From positions 1 to 64,000 of the forward strand of contig JBFGCA010000004.1 of NCBI GenBank assembly GCA_041567315.1: DNA of 64,000 bases, in the 5' to 3' direction. This stretch comes from JBFGCA01 sp041567315 (GTDB taxonomy: Bacteria; Acidobacteriota; Thermoanaerobaculia; Multivoradales; JAHEKO01). Within the stretch, counting starts at the first letter, position 1. The number at the start of each line of letters is the position of its first letter. The notes beneath the pieces are model-generated. The model did not search any database, had not been told where the DNA came from, and saw only the letters and a program-made list of their open reading frames with translations. Position numbers and translations under genes: made by a program. Shown in pieces: positions 8,602-17,218 of this stretch.

Positions 8602-8766
8602 GAGCCGGCCGGGGCAGGGTTCGACAGGGGCCTCTCCGCAAGCGCTTGCGACAGGCCGCGAAGGCTACGGGCCGGGCAGCGCGCAGCGGTGAGGAGGAAC
8701 GGGCCTCCCCCGTGAAGTTCTGACAGGCCCGTTCCGTACCCAGGCGCGCCCTGCCCCGGTCGGCTC
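8602..8766 (+). ncRNA. Structured RNA candidate, copy A
   Basis: About 190 bp (roughly 8589-8777) is strongly similar to 61786-61975. An 18-bp terminal stem pairs 8602-8619 with 8749-8766, and an 11-bp hairpin pairs 8696-8706 with 8725-8735. Relative to copy B, two adjacent terminal-stem pairs change on both sides (C-G to T-A and A-T to G-C), and one hairpin pair changes A-T to G-C. One pair is G-U in both copies on the plus strand and would be an A-C mismatch on the other strand, so transcription is probably plus. It lies between the divergent start of topoisomerase VI A and the convergent end of the BNR gene, so it would be a stand-alone RNA. I do not recognise it as RNase P, tmRNA, SRP or 6S RNA. 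Confidence 0.65.
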
Positions 8767-8813
8767 TCGCCACCGACCCCCCAACTGACCCGGGCCCGGG
8801 CGGGGGGCGCGGG

Positions 8814-8847
8814 GCGGGACGGGCCGGCAGCTACCGGCCCGCCCCGC
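8814..8847 (-). terminator. GC hairpin after the BNR gene
   Basis: Bases 8814-8827 pair with 8834-8847 (14 positions, one mismatch) around a six-base loop, 25 bp after the BNR stop codon. There is no T-run on either side, so termination would not be classically intrinsic. It may also end a plus-strand transcript of the adjacent RNA candidate. Confidence 0.45.
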
Positions 8848-8871
8848 TGTCTCGGAAGGAGTCAGGAGGGA

Positions 8872-10791
8872 TCAGTCGAGGCAGATCTTCCACTCGCCGG
8901 CCAACCGCCCCGGAAACGCCGGATTGTTCTGCTTCCAGGCCCCGCCGATCTTGCCGATCTGGGTCAGACTGCCGGGCCCGAAGATGCTGGCCCCCCAGGT
9001 GCCCTCGGTGGTGGAGCCCGGATTGAAGCGCCAACGCCCCGAGAAGGTGAGACCGGGGTACTGGCTGCTGGTGCCGGTGAGCGTCCCGGAGATCGCCCCG
9101 GCCGGGGTGGCGGTGCCGGCCAGGTTCCACAGCGTCGGGTCGAGGGCCAGCGCCCCCTTGACCGAGGCGCTGAACGACGCGCTGCCGCCGCCGGGGATCG
9201 TCCAGTTGCCGCTGACCAGGCCCTGGAAGCAGTTGCCGCGCTCGGACCAGACGTCGGGGTCGTTGCGCGGCGGGCTGGTGGCGATGACGTTGCGGTCGTC
9301 GGCCCACTGCGCCACCTGGCGGCTGCCCGCCGCCACCACCGACTGGTCGTAGTCGCCGTGGTAGCAGATGGCGAGCTGCGGGTCGAGGTGGATCGGGCTC
9401 GAGACGTCGGTCAGCTTGAGCGCCGGATACCAGGTCAGCCCGCCGTCCTTGGAGACCCGCTTGAAGTAGTCCTGGAGCAGGTTGCCGGCGTCCTTGCGGC
9501 GGTCGTACCAGGTGGTCATCACCGTCCGGCCGGAGAGCTGGATGGTGGGGAAGTACTGGTCGTTGAGCGAGGTCGAGTCGTCGCTCAGCCGGATCTCGGG
9601 ACCCCAGCTGGTGCCGCTGTTGGTCGAGCGGTTGTAGTAGACGTCGACCACGTCGCCGGTGTTGAAGCCGTCGGGGTCGTAGCTGTAGACGATGTGCAGG
9701 TTGCCCCCGGCGTCGACGGTGATCTGCGGCGACGCCAGGTAGCGGATGTTGCCGTTGAGGGCCGGCCGGCCGCAGGCCGAGCTGGCCGCCGCGTCGCGCG
9801 GGCTGACCGCGTTGACCAGCGGGCTGGTGACCAGGGCGTAGGTCAGCCCGCCGTTGGTCGAGCGCGCCACGTCGATCGAGATCGGGCCGTTGAAGAAGTT
9901 GGTGTAGCGCACCCAGGCCACGAAGACGTCGCCGTTGGGCGCCACTGCCGGCCAGGCGCCCTGGACGATCTGCCCGGCGGCGCTGAGGTTGGCCGGCGCC
10001 GACCAGGTCAGCCCGCCGTTGGTCGAGCGGATCGCCCGGATGCGGCCGCCAAAGCCGAAATCGGTCCACACCAGATAGAGATTGCCGAAGCTGGCGCTGA
10101 GCGGGGTGTTGTCCACCGCCAGCAGCTCCTTGTCGTCGCCGCCGGTGGCCGGCGTCGAGACGAAAGAGAAGCTCTGGCAGTCGTCGGTCGACACCCACAG
10201 CGCCAGGTTGCTGGGGCTGGCCAGGGTCGCCATGTAGAAGTTGCCGTCGGCCTGCCGCCAGACGACGCTGGGGTCGCCGCGCGAGATGCCGCCCACGGCG
10301 CCGCCGTCCTGCCAAGTGGCGCCGCCGTCGGTCGAGCGCGAGAAGCCGGTCAGGCCGCCGCCGCCGGTGCCGCCGAAGAACTCCCAGGAGTCGTTGAAGC
10401 CCGAGCACAGGGTGCCGGTGACCAGGTTCTCGGCGACCGAAGTCTCGCTCTGGGTGGAGGAGGGTCCGATCTCGCCGCTCGAGTCGTTGACCTGGACGTC
10501 GTTGACGTCGGTTACCGGCGCCAGCTCGTCGCTGCCGCCGATGGTGCCGCCGACGCCGGTGAACTCGGCCTCGCGGCCGCACGACCAGGCCAGGTTGAAG
10601 AGCAACCCGTCCATCAGACCGCGCTTGACCGGGTCGTCGAGCAGCGCGCAGATCTCGGGCGCCGCCGGCAGGATCACCGTCTTCTCGTTGGGCGCCGGCC
10701 GCTCGCCGCGCTGCCCCACCACCGCCCCCGGCAGCATCAGCGCCGCCGCCGTCGTCCAAAGAAGGGAGTTAAACATAAACTTGCGAGTCAT
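8872..10791 (-). CDS. Secreted sialidase-like BNR propeller protein
   Basis: The 639-aa protein has an N-terminal signal peptide (MTRKFMFNSLLWTTAAALM..VVG). Several Asp-box motifs of the S-x-D-x-G-x-T-W type follow (STDGGATWQD, STNGGLTWSA, STNSGTSWGP, SKDGGLTWYP), which mark a BNR/sialidase-type beta-propeller. A C-terminal beta-rich domain (about 520-639) is Gly/Ser-rich. No Arg triad or Asp/Tyr pair is obvious, so it may bind rather than cleave glycans. The Shine-Dalgarno gggaggtgcacc precedes ATG 10791. It separates the two topoisomerase VI genes without any evident functional link. Confidence 0.75.
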   Translation of the reverse strand: MTRKFMFNSLLWTTAAALMLPGAVVGQRGERPAPNEKTVILPAAPEICALLDDPVKRGLMDGLLFNLAWSCGREAEFTGVGGTIGGSDELAPVTDVNDVQVNDSSGEIGPSSTQSETSVAENLVTGTLCSGFNDSWEFFGGTGGGGLTGFSRSTDGGATWQDGGAVGGISRGDPSVVWRQADGNFYMATLASPSNLALWVSTDDCQSFSFVSTPATGGDDKELLAVDNTPLSASFGNLYLVWTDFGFGGRIRAIRSTNGGLTWSAPANLSAAGQIVQGAWPAVAPNGDVFVAWVRYTNFFNGPISIDVARSTNGGLTYALVTSPLVNAVSPRDAAASSACGRPALNGNIRYLASPQITVDAGGNLHIVYSYDPDGFNTGDVVDVYYNRSTNSGTSWGPEIRLSDDSTSLNDQYFPTIQLSGRTVMTTWYDRRKDAGNLLQDYFKRVSKDGGLTWYPALKLTDVSSPIHLDPQLAICYHGDYDQSVVAAGSRQVAQWADDRNVIATSPPRNDPDVWSERGNCFQGLVSGNWTIPGGGSASFSASVKGALALDPTLWNLAGTATPAGAISGTLTGTSSQYPGLTFSGRWRFNPGSTTEGTWGASIFGPGSLTQIGKIGGAWKQNNPAFPGRLAGEWKICLD

Positions 10792-10810
10792 GGTGCACCT
10801 CCCTCGTGCG

Positions 10811-10870
10811 GTTGTGAATCAGATTTTTAACTTTGACAACATCTCTTCTAAATATTTCTTTTACACCTGA
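10811..10870 (-). promoter_or_regulatory. AT-rich promoter region of the BNR gene
   Basis: These 60 bases are strikingly AT-rich in a very GC-rich window and lie just upstream of the BNR start. On the minus strand a TTGTCA (-35-like) is present, followed by AT-rich sequence. I cannot fix a single -10. It is probably a strong promoter, or a site for an AT-binding protein. Confidence 0.45.
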
Positions 10871-10927
10871 CGCGCCCCGCTGTCAAGGGGGCTTCGGCGG
10901 GGCAGCGGGCGCCGGCGGCTGGCCAGG

Positions 10928-12493
10928 CTAGCGCTTGCGGCTGCGAGCGAGGCTGTCGGTGAGGGTGTCGACGAGCGCGGCCTGCTGGCCCTCGGAGAGG
11001 TCGAGGATCTGCCGCAGGGCGATGCCGACGTGCGGGATGTACTTCTCGATGTAGGCCTGTTTGCGGGCCGCTTCGCGGGCGCGCTGCCCGCGACGGATGT
11101 GCCGGGCCAGCAGGCGGCCGGCCTGCTGGAGGGCGAGCTTGACCTCGCGCAGGATCTCGTCGTAGCCGGCCACCGCCTCCTTCGACTCGCTGGTGAAAGG
11201 CACCCAGACGCTGGCCACGTGGGCCAGCAGCACCAGCGGACCGGCGGGCAGGGCGCCGCGGCCCTGGGCCAGGCCGTAGGCCTTCCAGTTGGTGGCCAGC
11301 ACCGCCTTGGTGAGGGCGCAGGCGCCCTGCTGGTAGAGCAGCGGCACCCGGTTGGCGAAGCGGTGGAGGGTGACCAGGTCGTCGGCCGGCAGCTCGCCGC
11401 CCCAGGCCAGGCCGATCTCGACCTGGAACGGGTTGCCGCGGTAGACGGCCGGCGGGCGGTGGACGGCGGCGTAGAAGTCGGCGCGGATCTGCTCTTCGAG
11501 GCTGGCGACGATCCGCTCCTCGCCGATCGGCGACAGACAGTCGACCGGTGGGGCGGGGACCCTGGTGTCGCGGATCGCGGTGATCAGCCGCTCGGCGGCG
11601 GCCGGCGTCACCCGCCGGGGCGAAGTGGTGGGTTGCAGCCCGGCCCCGTCGACGATCCGCCGCGCCGCGGTGGGGCCGACGCGGCTGAACTCGCTCTGGA
11701 AGAACGACGACAGCCGCCGCGCCCGGGTCTCCTTGAGCATCCTCAGCAGCAGCCCCACCTCGACCCCGTGGGGGTGGGGCCGGATGGCCCGCGCCTCGGC
11801 CGGCAGCTCGCGGCTGGCGCGGGCGAAGTGGAGCGGCGCCTCCCCTTCGCCGGGAGGCTGATAACGGATCTCCACGTGGGGGTTGGCGAGGGCGGTCAAT
11901 CCGAGGTAGATCTCGACGCTGTGCCGGCCCCGTTTGTAGGTGCCCTCCAGCTCGATCTCCACGCGGGTCCCGTGCGCCGCCTCCCAGGGCACCCGCTGGT
12001 CCTTCTTGACCACCGGCAGGTTGCGCAGGGTATCGATGACCAGCTCGTAGCGGTGGGCGGGGCGGTGCTTGGAGGTGCGGCTCTCGATGACGATCGGACG
12101 CCCGGTGGTGAGCTGGCCGTACATGCCGGCGGCGCTGATGCCGATCCCCTGCTGGCCGCGGCTCTGGCGCAGGCGGTGGAACTTGGAGCCGTAGAGCAGA
12201 CTGCCGAAGATCCGCGGGATCTGCGCCTTGAGGATGCCCGGGCCGTTGTCGGTGACCACCACCCGGTAGCGGTTGGCGCCGGTCGAGCGGATCTCGACCT
12301 CGAGAGAGGGCAGGATGCCCGCCTCCTCGCAGGCGTCGAGCGAATTGTCCACCGCCTCCTTGATGGTGGTCAGCAGGGCCTTGGCGGGGCTGTCGAAGCC
12401 CAGCAGGTGGCGGTTCTTGGTGAAGAACTCGCTGACCGAGATCTCCCGCTGCTCGGCCGCCATCGAGGCCGCCGTCGCCCGGCGCCGGCTCAT
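10928..12493 (-). CDS. top6B: DNA topoisomerase VI subunit B (GHKL ATPase)
   Basis: The 521-aa protein has the GHKL ATP-binding motifs in order: N-box KEAVDNSLDACEEAG (about 45-59), VVVTDNGPGI (about 78-87) and SRGQQGIGISAAGMYGQ (about 111-127). The transducer part follows, and the C-terminus is basic. Length and order match archaeal and bacterial topoisomerase VI B without an extra C-terminal domain. It would form an A2B2 enzyme with the A subunit at 7231-8508. ATG 12493 is used here; a second Met, ten codons in (MAAEQRE), could also start it. It is not directly adjacent to subunit A, unlike the common operon arrangement. Confidence 0.92.
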   Translation of the reverse strand: MSRRRATAASMAAEQREISVSEFFTKNRHLLGFDSPAKALLTTIKEAVDNSLDACEEAGILPSLEVEIRSTGANRYRVVVTDNGPGILKAQIPRIFGSLLYGSKFHRLRQSRGQQGIGISAAGMYGQLTTGRPIVIESRTSKHRPAHRYELVIDTLRNLPVVKKDQRVPWEAAHGTRVEIELEGTYKRGRHSVEIYLGLTALANPHVEIRYQPPGEGEAPLHFARASRELPAEARAIRPHPHGVEVGLLLRMLKETRARRLSSFFQSEFSRVGPTAARRIVDGAGLQPTTSPRRVTPAAAERLITAIRDTRVPAPPVDCLSPIGEERIVASLEEQIRADFYAAVHRPPAVYRGNPFQVEIGLAWGGELPADDLVTLHRFANRVPLLYQQGACALTKAVLATNWKAYGLAQGRGALPAGPLVLLAHVASVWVPFTSESKEAVAGYDEILREVKLALQQAGRLLARHIRRGQRAREAARKQAYIEKYIPHVGIALRQILDLSEGQQAALVDTLTDSLARSRKR

Positions 12494-12505
12494 CTTGGCG
12501 TTGAG

Positions 12506-12560
12506 CCTAGCAACCCGCGGTGGAAGTCCGCCCGCCCGACTTCCACCACGGACTGCTAGG
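12506..12560. repeat. CTAG-bounded palindromic repeat
   Basis: Two 23-bp arms (12506-12528 and 12538-12560) flank a 9-base loop. Twenty positions pair exactly, and the other three become G-U pairs in minus-strand RNA, so the hairpin is complete on that strand. Both arms end in cctag. The right arm contains the TAG stop (12556-12558) of the HNH-family gene. It may also work as a terminator between that gene and topoisomerase VI B. Confidence 0.7.
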
Positions 12561-13473
12561 CCCGGTACACGTTGCGGCGGTGCCAGGCCAGGAACTCGGG
12601 GCGGGGGCGCTGGTCGGGCCGGTCAGGAACCGTCAGCTCGGCGCCGGCGAGGCCGGCGTAGGCGGTCTCCGGTCCGAAGTCGGCGGCCAGCTGGGGGCTG
12701 AGCTCGAAGCGGTAGTCGTCGGAAAGGGCCGCATAGCCGCGCTCGAAGAGCCGGCCGAGGTCGGCGCGCAGCAGCAGCCCGTTGTCCACCCGGTGGAGCC
12801 CGCCCTCGGCGGGCGGCCGGACGTAGACCGACCGGAGCGCCGCCAGCGCCGGCTCGCCGCTGACCGCGCAGCGGCGGCGGTAGGCGTCGGTGACCAGCAC
12901 CCGGAAGGCGCCCGGTCCCAGCCCCGGGGGGATCAGCACCGGCTCGCCGAACATGTCGGCCTGGGGGTCGGCGACCTCGATCGGCGTCACCGCCTGGAGC
13001 CGTACCCGCACCGCCTCCCACAGCGCCCGCCCCTCGGACCCGGAGGTGTCGTAGGTCTTGCCCTGGACGATGGCCTTGGAAAAGCCGCGCGGCGGCGGGA
13101 TCCAGTCGGACTCGTCGAAGAAGAAGGGCCGCTGGAGCACGATGCAGCCCACCGGATAGTCGGCTTGGGGGTCGCGCGGGGTCTGCCGGTAGCGCTCGAT
13201 CCGGCGGCGCATCTCGGCCAGGGTGTGGGCGCCGTTCTTCTCGCCGAAGATCTCCCACACCAGGCTGCAGGGCAGCCGCGAGGCGTGGGCGAAGAAGCCG
13301 CCGCCGACGATGAAGTGGCGCGGGCTGTGGAGCTTGAACAGAAACGGCTCGCCGGGCTTGAGGGCGCGGAAGCGGCCGCCGGTCGGGCGCCAGAAGTTGA
13401 CCTCCTCGAGCTCCGGCCGCCGGCGCCAGAAGCGGAAGAGCTGGTCGTCGGTGAGGGCGACGTAGGCCTTCAC
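12556..13473 (-). CDS. HNH-endonuclease-family protein with lost catalytic histidines
   Basis: The 305-aa protein follows a known bacterial HNH family. It has an N-terminal domain (EPFLFKLHSPRHFIVGGGFF, VWEIFGEKNG) and a C-terminal HNH region opened by FRVLVTDAYRRRCAVSGEP. From memory of the family, the HNH core reads AHI...VDNGLLLR.DIH.LFDRGY. Here it reads SVYVRPP...VDNGLLLRADLGRLFERGY, so the first His is Tyr (about 217) and the last is Gly (about 240), while Asn 231 remains. It is probably catalytically inactive, perhaps a DNA-binding or decoy protein. It lies just upstream of topoisomerase VI B on the same strand, separated by a palindromic repeat. Confidence 0.75.
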   Translation of the reverse strand: MKAYVALTDDQLFRFWRRRPELEEVNFWRPTGGRFRALKPGEPFLFKLHSPRHFIVGGGFFAHASRLPCSLVWEIFGEKNGAHTLAEMRRRIERYRQTPRDPQADYPVGCIVLQRPFFFDESDWIPPPRGFSKAIVQGKTYDTSGSEGRALWEAVRVRLQAVTPIEVADPQADMFGEPVLIPPGLGPGAFRVLVTDAYRRRCAVSGEPALAALRSVYVRPPAEGGLHRVDNGLLLRADLGRLFERGYAALSDDYRFELSPQLAADFGPETAYAGLAGAELTVPDRPDQRPRPEFLAWHRRNVYRA

Positions 13474-13519
13474 CCGGCCGCCGATCCGCCGCCGCCGGGC
13501 CTCGCCAGCGCCCGCCGGC

Positions 13520-15787
13520 TCACGGCTCGCTCCTCTCGGCGGCGATCTTCCAGCCGCCGTCCTCCCAGACCAGGGTCAGCGTCTTGCGCACCTGGTCGCT
13601 GTAGGTGTCGCTCTCGTAGGCCTGGTCGAAACTGACCTCGAGCCGGTCCGGGCCCAGCTGGCGGCTGTCGAGCGGCCCGATCGAGACCGCGATCCGCCGT
13701 GGCGCCAGCAGGCGCTCGCGGCGCCGCGCTTCCCAGTCGGCGCGGGCGGCGCCGTCGGGGGGCCGAAAGGCGCCGGAATAGGCGGCCAGGTAGCCGTCGA
13801 CCTGCTGCCCGGACCAGGCGTTCGCCCAGGCGGCGACCGCGGCCTCGGCGGTGGCCGGATCGGGCGTGGCCGCGGCGGCTACCGATGGCCGATCGAGCGG
13901 CGGAAGCGCCCCCGCGGTTGCCGCCGGCGAGCCGGCGGTCGGCGGCGGGATGGCCGGAGCGGCCCCGGGACTCGCTCCTCGGGTGGCTGCATCCTCGATG
14001 ACCGCCGTCGCGGAGCCCGAGGGGCTAGCCGCGTTGGCCCGGCCCCCGCGGGTTGCCGCGGGCGTCGTGCGGTCGGCAGACCCCGGATCGCCGGCCGGGC
14101 GCTCGGCGAGGCGCGCCCCGGGCCGGGCGCCGCGCTCGAAGAAGCGCAGCCCACCGACCCCGATCACCCCGCCCAGCAGGGCGCCCAGCAGCAGCGGCGC
14201 GAGAGCGGCAGCCGGTCGCCGCCGCGCCGTCGGGGGTGATTGCACGGACGGCTCCGGAGGCTGCAGCTTGGCCGCCGCCGGCGGTGGCACCGGTTCGGGG
14301 GCAGGGGCGCGCCGGTCGAGATCGGCCAGCAGCTTGGCCTCGCGGACGCGGAAGCCGTCCTTGATCCGCGACGTCTCGGCGCGGGCGGCCTCCAGCTCGG
14401 CGGCGAGGCCGCGGCGGGTCTCCTCGAGCCGCTGGAGCTCGCTCCGCAGCACCGTCTGCTCCTCGGCGGCGCGCTCGGCGCGGGCAGTAAGGCGCTGGCG
14501 CGCCTGCTGGCTCTCGTCGAGGGCCTGCTGCAACAGGGCGACCTGCTCTCCGGCTTCGCCGGAGCTGCCGGCGGCCTGCTCCAGCTTCCCGCGGAGCGCG
14601 CTCTCGCGGTCCCGCGACTGCTCCTTGACGCGGGTCAACTTGGCCTGCACCTGATAGAGCTCGCCGCTCAGCTCGCGCTTGACGGCCTCCAGGGCGCCCA
14701 GCTTGCGGCGCAGCGTGCTGCGCTCCTCGGACACCTCGGTGAGTCGCTTGACGACCTCCTCGCGCTTGCTTTCGGAGGTGCGCAGGGCCCTCTCGGCGGT
14801 TTTCAGCGCGGCCTTGGAGTACTCGAGCTGGTGGCGCAGGTCCTCGGAATCGGCGGCGGCGCGCGGTCGGGGACTGGCGGCGGGTGGGCGGGCTGCCGAG
14901 GCGGTGGCGTCGGGAACCGGCAGCGGTGGCAGCGGCGGGGTGGGGGACCCGGCGGCCGCGGCCGCGGCCTCCGCTGGCGGGGGGTGGGGCACCGGACCGG
15001 GTGCGGGCCCGGCCGGTCGGGGGCCGAGCGGGGGTTTGCCGGCAGCCGGCTCCAGCGGGGACTCGGCCTTCTGCCGTTGCTCGACCAGCCGGCGGATGAG
15101 CTGCCGGCTGGCGACGTCGAGGTTGAGGAATCGCACTCCCATGCCGGCCGGCCGATCGCGGCCCTCGGGCTTGCGCCGCGTCCACACCACCTCGGCGCGC
15201 CCCTCGATGAGGCTGAGATCCTCGCCGAGCTGGAACCTGAAGTTGAAGACCGCCCCGGGGGGCCGCGGGTCGGTGGAGCGCAGGAACATCCCGCTTTCCG
15301 ACAGATCCACCGACACCTCGTCGAAGAACTCCTCGAGGTTCTCGTAGCGCACCGAGATCGGGCGCTCCATCCGCAGCCGGGGGCTGGCCGGGGTGGCGGC
15401 GTCGGCCCCGGCGGTCCCCATCAGCCGGCGGAACACGAACTGCTGGACTGCGTGGAAGGCCTGCTCCTCCATGTCCACGAACTGCAGGCCCAGCAGCCGG
15501 TTGTCCTGGCGCCCCACCAGCGGTCGCGGCTCGGACCGCACCACCACGGCGCCAACCTCGATGGCGATCGCCTCGTGACCGCCCTCGGCCGGCAGCGTGA
15601 AGCGCAGCCCGGCCATCTCGGCGCCGGCCGCGGGAGCTCGCTCGACCATCATCGCCGCCCCGCCGGCGCTGAGGTTGAGCAGGATGCCCTGCCGCCACTC
15701 GTCGTCACTCTGCAGGCGGAACTCGACCTCGAGGGGGATGTCCAGGCGCGGGTGTCGGCGTCGCTCTTCCACAGGCCGCTCTTTCAC
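13520..15787 (-). CDS. PilZ-domain, coiled-coil, single-membrane-span protein
   Basis: The predicted 755-aa protein starts with RRRHPRLDIPLEVEFRL, a PilZ signature (RxxxR then later NLSAGGAAM) for cyclic-di-GMP binding. A second PilZ-like region follows at about 150-260 (RPISVRYENLEEFFDEVSVDLSESGMFLRS). Next come a Pro/Ala linker, a long coiled coil (about 330-515), a transmembrane helix (LAPLLLGALLGGVIGVGGL), another low-complexity linker and a C-terminal NTF2-like domain (WANAWSGQQVDGYLAAYS...LTLVWEDGGWKIAAE). GTG 15787 is chosen because it precedes the PilZ motif. The architecture suggests a cyclic-di-GMP-responsive envelope scaffold. Confidence 0.7.
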   Translation of the reverse strand: MKERPVEERRRHPRLDIPLEVEFRLQSDDEWRQGILLNLSAGGAAMMVERAPAAGAEMAGLRFTLPAEGGHEAIAIEVGAVVVRSEPRPLVGRQDNRLLGLQFVDMEEQAFHAVQQFVFRRLMGTAGADAATPASPRLRMERPISVRYENLEEFFDEVSVDLSESGMFLRSTDPRPPGAVFNFRFQLGEDLSLIEGRAEVVWTRRKPEGRDRPAGMGVRFLNLDVASRQLIRRLVEQRQKAESPLEPAAGKPPLGPRPAGPAPGPVPHPPPAEAAAAAAGSPTPPLPPLPVPDATASAARPPAASPRPRAAADSEDLRHQLEYSKAALKTAERALRTSESKREEVVKRLTEVSEERSTLRRKLGALEAVKRELSGELYQVQAKLTRVKEQSRDRESALRGKLEQAAGSSGEAGEQVALLQQALDESQQARQRLTARAERAAEEQTVLRSELQRLEETRRGLAAELEAARAETSRIKDGFRVREAKLLADLDRRAPAPEPVPPPAAAKLQPPEPSVQSPPTARRRPAAALAPLLLGALLGGVIGVGGLRFFERGARPGARLAERPAGDPGSADRTTPAATRGGRANAASPSGSATAVIEDAATRGASPGAAPAIPPPTAGSPAATAGALPPLDRPSVAAAATPDPATAEAAVAAWANAWSGQQVDGYLAAYSGAFRPPDGAARADWEARRRERLLAPRRIAVSIGPLDSRQLGPDRLEVSFDQAYESDTYSDQVRKTLTLVWEDGGWKIAAERSEP

Positions 15788-15942
15788 CGGTCGGTCTTGA
15801 AACCGGGCCGAGCATAGACGGGTGGGCCGCCGACCGCAATAACTTGCCAACACTCGTGCGGAAAGCGAATCGGGTAAGATTACGAAAATCGGAAAACCCC
15901 ACCCAGCAGCCTCCGCGAGCACGGGGAGGCAAAGGAGGAGCG

Positions 15943-16344
15943 ATGAACTGGAGCAGAGCGATCCTGGCAGGCGTCGTGGGCGGCATCGTGGTCAGCGTGG
16001 CCAACTTCGTCATGCACGGCATCATCATGGCCAACACCTATATGAAATATCCGGTGTTCACCCAGGAAGAGGCGAATCCGCTGTGGTTCTTCCTGATCGC
16101 CATCTTGATCGCGATTGCGGCGGCGATCCTCTTCGCGCGGACCCGGGCGTGCTGGGGCGAGGGGATCGGCGGTGGCGTCAGCTACGGCTTCTGGGTCGGC
16201 CTGGTGGGCTTTTTCGGGCCCTTCTACAACCCGCTGGTCATCGAGGGGTTTCCCTATTTCCTGGCCTGGTGCCACGGCGGTATCCTGCTGATCGGCTTCG
16301 TCGTGCTGGGCGCGGTGCTGGGGGTGATGGTCAAGAAGAGCTGA
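15943..16344 (+). CDS. Small integral membrane protein
   Basis: The 133-aa protein has about four hydrophobic segments (AILAGVVGGIVVSVANFVMHG, LWFFLIAILIAIAAAILFA, a Gly-rich segment and ILLIGFVVLGAVLGVMV). It begins at ATG 15943 behind an excellent Shine-Dalgarno (aaaggaggag). The function is unknown. It is transcribed alone, divergent from the PilZ gene. Confidence 0.75.
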   Translation: MNWSRAILAGVVGGIVVSVANFVMHGIIMANTYMKYPVFTQEEANPLWFFLIAILIAIAAAILFARTRACWGEGIGGGVSYGFWVGLVGFFGPFYNPLVIEGFPYFLAWCHGGILLIGFVVLGAVLGVMVKKS

Positions 16345-16519
16345 CGCGGCCGGCCGGCGCGCGGCCGCCGGGCGTGTTGCGGACGGCGCGGGCAGTCCAC
16401 AGCCGCCCAGCCGGCGTATAGACTCGCTGGCGGAACCGGGATCCCTGCTCTAGAGGAAACGCCCCGCGCGGCGGCCTCTCCAGGTCGCCGGCGCGCCAGA
16501 CCGACGGTCGGAGGAGGTC

Positions 16520-17167
16520 ATGTACAAGTCGCGAAGTACGGTCATGCCGGCGCCCGGCGAGATGCTGCCGGGCCGCCCGGACCCGCTGGCCGTCCCCGAG
16601 CGACACGTCGTGCTCGGCACCCCGATGCGGCCGCCTTTCGCCGGCATGGAGCTGGCGGCCTTCGGGATGGGCTGCTTCTGGGGGGCCGAACGGCTCTTCT
16701 GGGAGGCGCCGGGGGTTCACTCCACCCAGGTCGGGTACGCGGGCGGCGCTACCCCCAACCCCACCTACGAGGAGGTCTGCAGCGGACACACCGGCCACGC
16801 CGAAGTCGTGCGGGTGGCGTTCGACCCGCGTAAGACCAGCTACGAAGCGCTGCTGCGGCTGTTCTGGGAGGGCCACGACCCCACCCAGGGCATGCGTCAG
16901 GGGGGCGACGTCGGGACCCAGTACCGCTCGGCGATCCACTGGCACGACGACGCCCAGCGGCAGGCCGCCGAGGCCTCCCGGGCGGCCTACCGGGTCCGTC
17001 TGCAGGCCGCCGGCTTCGGTCCCATCACCACCGAGATCGTCGAGGCCCCGGAGTTCTACTACGCCGAGGAGTACCACCAGCAGTACCTGGCCAAGAACCC
17101 CGGCGGCTACTGTGGGCACGGCGGCACCGGCGTCAGCTGCCCGATCGGCCTGACCCCCGCCGGCTGA
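16520..17167 (+). CDS. msrA: Peptide methionine sulfoxide reductase MsrA
   Basis: MsrA reduces methionine-S-sulfoxide in oxidised proteins, using thioredoxin. The catalytic motif GCFWGAE is present with Cys at about residue 52. The usual GYAGG, EVVRVAFDP, HDPTQ and AEEYHQQYL motifs follow, and there is a further Cys near the C-terminus (GVSCPIGL) that can resolve the disulfide. ATG 16520 follows cggaggaggtc. The protein has about 45 residues ahead of the core, which is normal for the longer MsrA type. It is a single gene with no msrB alongside. Confidence 0.95.
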   Translation: MYKSRSTVMPAPGEMLPGRPDPLAVPERHVVLGTPMRPPFAGMELAAFGMGCFWGAERLFWEAPGVHSTQVGYAGGATPNPTYEEVCSGHTGHAEVVRVAFDPRKTSYEALLRLFWEGHDPTQGMRQGGDVGTQYRSAIHWHDDAQRQAAEASRAAYRVRLQAAGFGPITTEIVEAPEFYYAEEYHQQYLAKNPGGYCGHGGTGVSCPIGLTPAG

Positions 17168-17177
17168 GCGAGTTCAG

Positions 17178-17209
17178 GCGCTGCCGACTCGGGTGTTACA
17201 GGCCACTGG
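17178..17209. repeat. Half-copy of the CTAG-type repeat
   Basis: These 32 bases match the right arm of the 28896-28982 element (28951-28982) at 27 of 32 positions. The terminal CTAG has become CTGG. It lies 10 bp after the msrA stop. Confidence 0.55.
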
Positions 17210-17218
17210 CCGCGAAAA

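Noticed and set aside
8602..8766. RNA candidate as RNase P, tmRNA, SRP or 6S RNA
   Set aside because: None of their signature sequences are visible, and a terminal stem closing a multibranch with a 3' hairpin does not match the rod-like 6S fold.
8582..8773. Minus-strand open frame sharing a peptide pattern with one at 61654-61998
   Set aside because: Substitutions between the copies covary across two stems, and a conserved G-U pair supports plus-strand RNA, so RNA structure explains the similarity better than a peptide.
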